From an uncultured Actinomycetes bacterium (lineage in GTDB: Bacteria; Actinomycetota; Thermoleophilia; Solirubrobacterales; 70-9), in the NCBI GenBank assembly GCA_946482365.1, contig CAMLQY010000037.1:1-18211 (forward strand): DNA of 18,211 nt. Reading direction: 5' to 3'. The translations under genes were made by a program, and so were the position numbers. The notes below the pieces were generated by a model, which saw only the letters and a program-made list of their open reading frames with translations, ran no database searches and was not told the origin of the DNA. Shown piece after piece: positions 14,115-18,211 of this stretch. How positions within the stretch are numbered: position 1 is the stretch's first letter; every line of letters begins with the position of its first letter.

Positions 14115-15014
14115 TTGTCGACCGTCCTTCCCACGCCCGAGGAGATCCCCGCACTCGTGGCCAAGCCCGGCTCCGTCCTCTGGCGCTACGGCGGCGACGT
14201 TCGCCTGATCAGCGCGGGCGCCTACGCGATCCTGCTCCAGGTCGGCCACCCGACGGTCGGCGCCGGCGTCAGCGAGCACTCCGACTTCCGCGGCGACCCC
14301 TGGGGGCGCCTGCTGCGCACCCTCGACTACTCCTACGTGATGACCTACGGCGGGCCGGAGATGGCCGGCGAGATGGGCAGGCGCATCCGCGAGATGCACA
14401 AGCACATCAAGGGCGTGAAGCCGGACGGCGAGCGCTACCACGCGCTCGAGCCCGAGGCCTACGCTTGGGTCCACGCCACGCTCGCCCACTCGATCGTGCG
14501 CACCCACGAGCTGCTGGGGACCCCGATCCCCCCCGCAGAGGTCGACGTCTTCTATGCGGAATGGAGGCGCGGCGGGCGCCTGATCGGAGTTCGGGAGCAC
14601 GACCTGCCGGAGACCTGGGCCGAGTTCGGCGACTACTTCGAGCGGATGGTCGAGGAGCGTCTCGAGCGGACCGCGGCAGTCGACGAAGTCCTCGAGTCGC
14701 TCGCGGCGCCCACGCGGCCCGAGCTGCCGTTCCTGCCCGAGGCCGCGTGGCGGCTGGCCCGCATCCCGGCAGCCCACCAGGTCACCCTGATCACAGGCGG
14801 CCTCCTCCCGCCCCTCCTGCGCGACCGCTTTGGGATCGAGTGGACCCCCTCCAAGCAGCGCCGGCTGCAGGTCCTCGCCGCCGCCTCGCGAGCGGCGACC
14901 CCGCTGCTGCCCGGCACGCTGCGAAACGTCGGGCCGAGCTACCTGCGCTGGAGACGAGAGGCGATCGCGCGCGGCGACGCGGCCTCGCCGGCGCGAATCG
15001 CGGCTGCCGCCTGA
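14115..15014 (+). CDS. DUF2236 / MpaB-family oxygenase (short form)
   Basis: The product has 299 residues. QVGHPTVGAGVSEHSDF (42-58), EMHKHIKGVKPDGERYHAL (93-111) and PEAYAWVHATLAHS (113-126), followed by FYAEWRRGGRLIG, are the core of the DUF2236 family. The family includes fungal MpaB, which cleaves an isoprenoid double bond, and bacterial latex-clearing protein, a b-type haem dioxygenase. His45 and His120 are candidate ligands. The start is uncertain. ATG 14073 would place the dyad and -10 box inside the gene, so I prefer TTG 14115, which gives STVLPTPEEIPALVAKPGSV, the usual leader length. GTG 14157 with GAGGAG upstream is also possible. The stop overlaps the TetR ATG by one base at 15014. 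Substrate unknown. Confidence 0.83.
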   Translation: MSTVLPTPEEIPALVAKPGSVLWRYGGDVRLISAGAYAILLQVGHPTVGAGVSEHSDFRGDPWGRLLRTLDYSYVMTYGGPEMAGEMGRRIREMHKHIKGVKPDGERYHALEPEAYAWVHATLAHSIVRTHELLGTPIPPAEVDVFYAEWRRGGRLIGVREHDLPETWAEFGDYFERMVEERLERTAAVDEVLESLAAPTRPELPFLPEAAWRLARIPAAHQVTLITGGLLPPLLRDRFGIEWTPSKQRRLQVLAAASRAATPLLPGTLRNVGPSYLRWRREAIARGDAASPARIAAAA

Positions 15015-15643
15015 TGGACCGCGCGCCGCTCACGCTGATCACCGACGCCGTCACGGCGGACGCGGAGCCGGCCGGCGACGCGATCGAGAGCCGCATCCTC
15101 GACGCCGCCCTCGATACCGCCGCCGCCTTCGGCCTGCAGAACCTGACGATGGACGCCGTCGCCCGCCGGGCCGAGGTCGGGCGGATGACCGTCTACCGCC
15201 GCTTTGGCGACAAGGAAGGCCTCATCGCGGCCCTCGGCGTCCGCGAGTTCCGGCGCTGCCTCGCCGCCATGGACGCCGCGGCGCCGGCCGACGCGCCGAT
15301 AGCCGAGCAGGCTGCCGCCGGCTTCGCCACCGCCCTCCGCCTTGCCCGCGAGCACCCGCTCCTGAGCCGGCTCGCGCGGCTCGAGCCCGAGGCGGTGCTC
15401 AGCGCCCTCACCGAGCACGGGGGAGCGCTCTTCGCCATCGCCCGCGCCGGCCTCGCCGAGCGACTGCGCCAGGCGCAGCGGGCGGGGGTGCTCGGTGAGG
15501 TCGAAGTCGAAGAGACGGCCGAGCTGATGGTCCGCCTCGCGGTCAGCTTCGTGCTGATCCCCGACAGCATCCTCCCCCTCGACGACGAGGAGAAGGTGCG
15601 CGGCGTAGCGTGGCAGCTGCTGACGCCGATCCTCGAACCCTGA
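15014..15643 (+). CDS. TetR-family transcriptional regulator
   Basis: The product has 209 residues. The N-terminal helix-turn-helix region LTMDAVARRAEVGRMTVYRR (44-63) followed by FGDKEGLIAAL is a textbook TetR DNA-binding domain. The C-terminal half (about 80-209) is helical, Ala/Leu/Glu-rich and would bind ligand and form the dimer. The ATG overlaps the stop of the DUF2236 gene by one base, so the two are co-translated. The probable target is the 15-bp dyad at 14080-14094 in front of this operon, making it an autoregulator of the oxygenase. In rubber-degrading Gordonia a TetR-type protein controls lcp, a useful parallel but not proof. Confidence 0.93.
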   Translation: MDRAPLTLITDAVTADAEPAGDAIESRILDAALDTAAAFGLQNLTMDAVARRAEVGRMTVYRRFGDKEGLIAALGVREFRRCLAAMDAAAPADAPIAEQAAAGFATALRLAREHPLLSRLARLEPEAVLSALTEHGGALFAIARAGLAERLRQAQRAGVLGEVEVEETAELMVRLAVSFVLIPDSILPLDDEEKVRGVAWQLLTPILEP

Positions 15644-15656
15644 GGCTCGCCTCAGG
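15639..15656. terminator. Palindrome containing both convergent stop codons
   Basis: CCTGAGGC (15639-15646) and GCCTCAGG (15649-15656) form an 18-base near-continuous palindrome. It contains the TGA of the TetR gene (15641-15643) and, on the other strand, the TGA of the MpaB-like gene (15654-15652). The genes converge with an 8-base gap, so a symmetrical stem could end both transcripts. The tight loop and lack of T-runs leave this uncertain. Confidence 0.45.
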
Positions 15657-16866
15657 CGGCCGTGAGCACCGGCTCGTGGGCGGCCTCGTGCGGTTCGATC
15701 GTCTTCTCGTCGCCCTCTGCCCGCATCGCCGCCATCCGCTCGACGAAGGCGAGCTCGAACCTGGCGATGCGCTCGTCAGACCCCAGCAGGTGGCCGGCGC
15801 GGGCGATCTCGCGGGCCAGCGCAAGCGGTCGCAGCATCGGCGTGAGACGGGTGAGCTGCGTGTTCGGAACGCCGAGCCGGTCGGCCATCTCGGCGTCCAT
15901 CCAGCGGCGGACGAAACCGGCGAGGAAGCGTGCCTTCACCGCCCGGCCCGGTCGCCGGGCCAGCCGCGGCAGCCGCTTCTCGAAGGGGAACTCGGCGCCG
16001 TAGTGCAGCAGCGCGTGCATCAGCTTGGGCGAGTCTTCGTTGGGGCCCTCGTCGAGGGCGAGCGCCGCGTCCAGGGCCGCGCGCGCCTCCCCGTATGAGC
16101 CCGGCAGCAGGTCGTCGGGCGTCCCCATCAGTGACGCGATCCAGGTCCACTGGTGCGTCATCGCCTCCAGCTCGGCGGGCGAGAGGCGCACGCCGAGGTC
16201 CTCCAGCGCCCGCAGCGGCACGATCAGGAAGCCGCCTACCGCGGTGACGAGCGAGTCGCTGGCGCTGATCGGCACGCCCCACGAGGCGAGGTCCCAGCCG
16301 GGCGACTCGAGCAGGTGGGCGCGGACGAGCGCATGGACCATTCGCAGGCGGACGGTCGCGCGGATCCCCTCGGCACCGGGGCGCAGGGCGCCCGGTTTCG
16401 TCGCCGCCGAGACCCAGCGCCCGGTCTCGCGCAGGCGGCGCGGCGCCATCTGGGTCAGCCGCCCGGTCGCCGCCAGCGGGCGGGTGAGGCGGGCGCTCTG
16501 GTAGCCGTAGGCGAGCGAGCCGCACATCAGCGCCAGGCCGATGTTGATGCCGCCGCTGCGCCAGAAGGCGAGGGCGCCGGCGTCGACCAGGTCGAGGTCG
16601 ACCCAGCCAGGGGGCTCAAAGGCGGGAGCGAGAAGCTCGGCGAGCTGGGGCGGCGCGCCGTCGACCGCGCCGGCGCCGTGCAACAGCGCTTCGTCGAGCA
16701 TGCGCCATCCAGCGCCCCCCGGCATCGCCTTGAAGGAGGCGACCAGTTCGTCGGCGACCGGGTCTCCCTGGAAGGCACCCGCGGCAAGCCGGTCGACCAG
16801 ATCCGGGGCGTGGTCGAGCTTGGCCTCCTCGACCATCCGGGCCAGATTGTCCGGTAGCGCCTCCAT
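15652..16866 (-). CDS. MpaB/Lcp-like DUF2236 oxygenase (long form)
   Basis: The product has 404 residues, the size of latex-clearing protein Lcp, but no signal peptide is visible, so it is probably intracellular. YGYQSARLTRPLAATGRL (120-137), APRRLRETGRWV (141-152) and VRLRMVHALVR (172-182) match the catalytic region of the MpaB/Lcp group. His178 in RLRMVHALVR corresponds by pattern to the axial haem ligand of Lcp. WDLASWGVPISASDSLVTAVGGF (191-213) and MTHQWTWIASLMG (236-248) complete the family core. Lcp cleaves polyisoprene C=C bonds to aldehyde and ketone ends; here the substrate is unknown. The gene is divergent from the aldehyde dehydrogenase, with 65 bases between starts, and converges on the TetR gene. 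Confidence 0.82.
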   Translation of the reverse strand: MEALPDNLARMVEEAKLDHAPDLVDRLAAGAFQGDPVADELVASFKAMPGGAGWRMLDEALLHGAGAVDGAPPQLAELLAPAFEPPGWVDLDLVDAGALAFWRSGGINIGLALMCGSLAYGYQSARLTRPLAATGRLTQMAPRRLRETGRWVSAATKPGALRPGAEGIRATVRLRMVHALVRAHLLESPGWDLASWGVPISASDSLVTAVGGFLIVPLRALEDLGVRLSPAELEAMTHQWTWIASLMGTPDDLLPGSYGEARAALDAALALDEGPNEDSPKLMHALLHYGAEFPFEKRLPRLARRPGRAVKARFLAGFVRRWMDAEMADRLGVPNTQLTRLTPMLRPLALAREIARAGHLLGSDERIARFELAFVERMAAMRAEGDEKTIEPHEAAHEPVLTAA

Positions 16867-16907
16867 CCCCGATACCGAACGGTACCCGGAAAATCGGCGC
16901 CTCGCCC

Positions 16908-16930
16908 GCCGTCGGCCTACAATCGACGGC
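16908..16930 (+). promoter_or_regulatory. -10 box within an inverted repeat before the aldehyde dehydrogenase
   Basis: TACAAT at 16918-16923 is a good -10 box whose predicted start falls at about 16930-16932, the ATG itself, so the mRNA is probably leaderless. No ribosome-binding site is present, in agreement. GCCGTCG (16908-16914) and CGACGGC (16924-16930) form a dyad around the box, a possible operator. No convincing -35 box is seen. Confidence 0.5.
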
Positions 16931-16931
16931 C

Positions 16932-18211
16932 ATGGAGAGCGCTACGCAGAGCCCAACCGTCCAGTCCACCCTCGAGTCGTTCAACCCCGCCACCGGTGAG
17001 CTGGTCGGCTCGGTCGCGACGATCACGCCCGAGCAGGTGCAGGGGGTCGTCGACGACGTCGCCCGCATCCAGCCTGCCTGGGCGGAGCTGTCGACCCAGG
17101 ACCGCGCCCGCTACATGAAGCGAGTGGCCGCGGCGCTGCTGGATGAGATCGACGAGATCGCGGAGCTGCTGGTCCAGGAGCAGGGCAAGCCCCGCGCCGA
17201 GGCCTACACGATGGAGCTGCTGCCGACCGTCGACGCGCTGCACTGGTGCGCCAAGGCCGGCCCCAAGATCCTCGCCGACGAGAAGGTGCGGATGAGCCAG
17301 GCCTTCCTGGCGACGAAGAAAGGCCGCTTCTCATACGAGCCGATCGGCGTCGTCGGCGTGATCGCGCCCTGGAACTACCCCTGGTCGATCCCCTTCGGCG
17401 AGGTGGCGATCGCGCTGATGGCCGGCAACGGCGTCGTGCTCAAGCCGGCCAGCCTGACGCCACTGCTCGGCGAGGCGATCCGCCGCATCTTCGAGAAGGG
17501 CGGCCTGCCCGAGGGCCTGATCCGCGTCGTCCACGGCGGCGGTCCGGTCGGCGACGCGCTGGCGAAGTCCAGTGCGGGGAAGATCTTCTTCACCGGCTCG
17601 GTCGAGGTCGGTCGCAAGGTCGGCGAGGTGTGCGCCCAGCGCCTGAAGGGCTCGGTGCTCGAGCTCGGCGGCAAGGACCCGATGATCGTCTGCGCCGACG
17701 CCGACCTCCCCAACGCGATCTCCGGCGCCGTCTGGGGAGGCTTCGCCAACGCCGGCCAGACCTGCTCGGGGATCGAGCGCGTCTACGTCGTCAAGGAGGT
17801 GGCCGACCGCTTCGTCGAGGGGGTCGCCCGCGAGACCGAGATGCTGCGCCTCGGCGACCCGATGCAGTGGGAGACCGAGATCGGGCCGATGACGTCGGAG
17901 GGCCAGTACGAGATCGTCGTCGACCTGATCGAGGACGCCGTCGCCTCCGGGGCGACCAAGCTCTGCGGCGGCCCGACCGAGGTCCCGGGCCTCTCGGGCA
18001 AGTTCGTCGCGCCGACCGTGCTGACCGGGGTCACGCACGAGATGCGGATCATGAAGGAGGAGGTCTTCGGCCCGGTACTGCCGATCGTCGTCGTCGACTC
18101 CGAGCAGGAGGCGATCGAGCTCGCCAACGACTCCGAGTTCGGCCTCGGCGCCTCGGTCTGGACCAAGGACCGCCAGAAGGGCGAGCGGATCGCGCGGCGG
18201 ATCGAGTCGGG
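16932..18211 (+). CDS. Aldehyde dehydrogenase, C-terminus cut by window edge
   Basis: This NAD(P)-dependent dehydrogenase oxidises an aldehyde to an acid. The first 426 residues are in the window and the frame is open to the edge. Motifs are VIAPWNYPWSIP with Asn148, VVLKPAS with cofactor-binding Lys171, FFTGSVEVG (219-227), the general base Glu244 in LELGGKDP, the nucleophile Cys278 in FANAGQTCSG, and KEEVFGPVLP near the end. It belongs to the classical ALDH group and is clearly different from the dehydrogenase at the left edge, so the two are not a duplicated pair. ATG 16932 fits the family N-terminus and a probable leaderless promoter. It is divergent from the MpaB-like oxygenase, which suggests but does not prove that it oxidises an aldehyde made by that enzyme. 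Confidence 0.94.
   Translation, partial: MESATQSPTVQSTLESFNPATGELVGSVATITPEQVQGVVDDVARIQPAWAELSTQDRARYMKRVAAALLDEIDEIAELLVQEQGKPRAEAYTMELLPTVDALHWCAKAGPKILADEKVRMSQAFLATKKGRFSYEPIGVVGVIAPWNYPWSIPFGEVAIALMAGNGVVLKPASLTPLLGEAIRRIFEKGGLPEGLIRVVHGGGPVGDALAKSSAGKIFFTGSVEVGRKVGEVCAQRLKGSVLELGGKDPMIVCADADLPNAISGAVWGGFANAGQTCSGIERVYVVKEVADRFVEGVARETEMLRLGDPMQWETEIGPMTSEGQYEIVVDLIEDAVASGATKLCGGPTEVPGLSGKFVAPTVLTGVTHEMRIMKEEVFGPVLPIVVVDSEQEAIELANDSEFGLGASVWTKDRQKGERIARRIES

Noticed and set aside
1..18211. Defence island, prophage or mobile element
   Set aside because: No integrase, transposase, nuclease-helicase, toxin-antitoxin or phage structural gene is visible, and no tRNA or direct repeats flank any segment.

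Overview
The window is a GC-rich stretch of bacterial chromosome with tightly packed genes on both strands, GC-rich third codon positions, several GTG starts, some probably leaderless transcripts, and ATGA-type stop/start overlaps. The gene set (a SpoIID/LytB protein, a DUF6458 protein, a BtrH_N/DUF4872 protein, a methylmalonyl-CoA epimerase, MpaB/DUF2236 oxygenases, an actinobacterial-type RarA) fits an actinomycete-phylum bacterium. I would guess class Thermoleophilia (Solirubrobacterales/Gaiellales-like). That is an inference from recalled protein families, not from a marker gene. I see no rRNA, tRNA, transposase, phage gene or CRISPR array.

Layout. 1-1274 (-): aldehyde dehydrogenase, cut by the window edge. 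1330-2430 (+): secreted SpoIID/LytB protein. 5067-2452 (-): probable operon of PAP2 phosphatase, YchF and a lipocalin-like CrtC/tocopherol-cyclase relative. 5068-5203: divergent control region with a long nested inverted repeat. 5204-7525 (+): BtrH_N/DUF4872 protein, Nei-type DNA glycosylase with alanine in place of the N-terminal proline, a small basic protein and a DUF6458 membrane protein. 7526-7717: a 12-bp hairpin, then an unusually AT-rich promoter region with a 14-bp palindrome. 7718-10313 (+): two exported low-complexity proteins, the second built from four Gly/Asp/Ala-rich repeats with CGC clusters and DxDxDG motifs. 10323-10384: strong hairpin terminators. 12458-10399 (-): operon of DUF1385 protein, methylmalonyl-CoA epimerase, a 76-aa protein and a membrane-anchored methyltransferase. 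14024-12696 (-): RarA. 14115-15643 (+): DUF2236 oxygenase and a TetR regulator. 16866-15652 (-): a second DUF2236/MpaB protein. 16932-end (+): a second aldehyde dehydrogenase, cut by the window edge.

How the genes may work together. The right end looks like one functional module: two MpaB/Lcp-type oxygenases, a TetR regulator co-transcribed with one of them, a palindromic operator candidate in their promoter, and an aldehyde dehydrogenase divergent from the other. Oxidative C=C cleavage to an aldehyde followed by oxidation to the acid is a reasonable hypothesis. The least explained locus is 7560-10313: a promoter with a palindrome, an exported protein ending in a membrane segment and a short ERPG tail, and a secreted repeat protein with potential metal-binding sites. 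It may encode a lineage-specific surface or matrix structure. The other regions mostly hold housekeeping or common actinobacterial genes.
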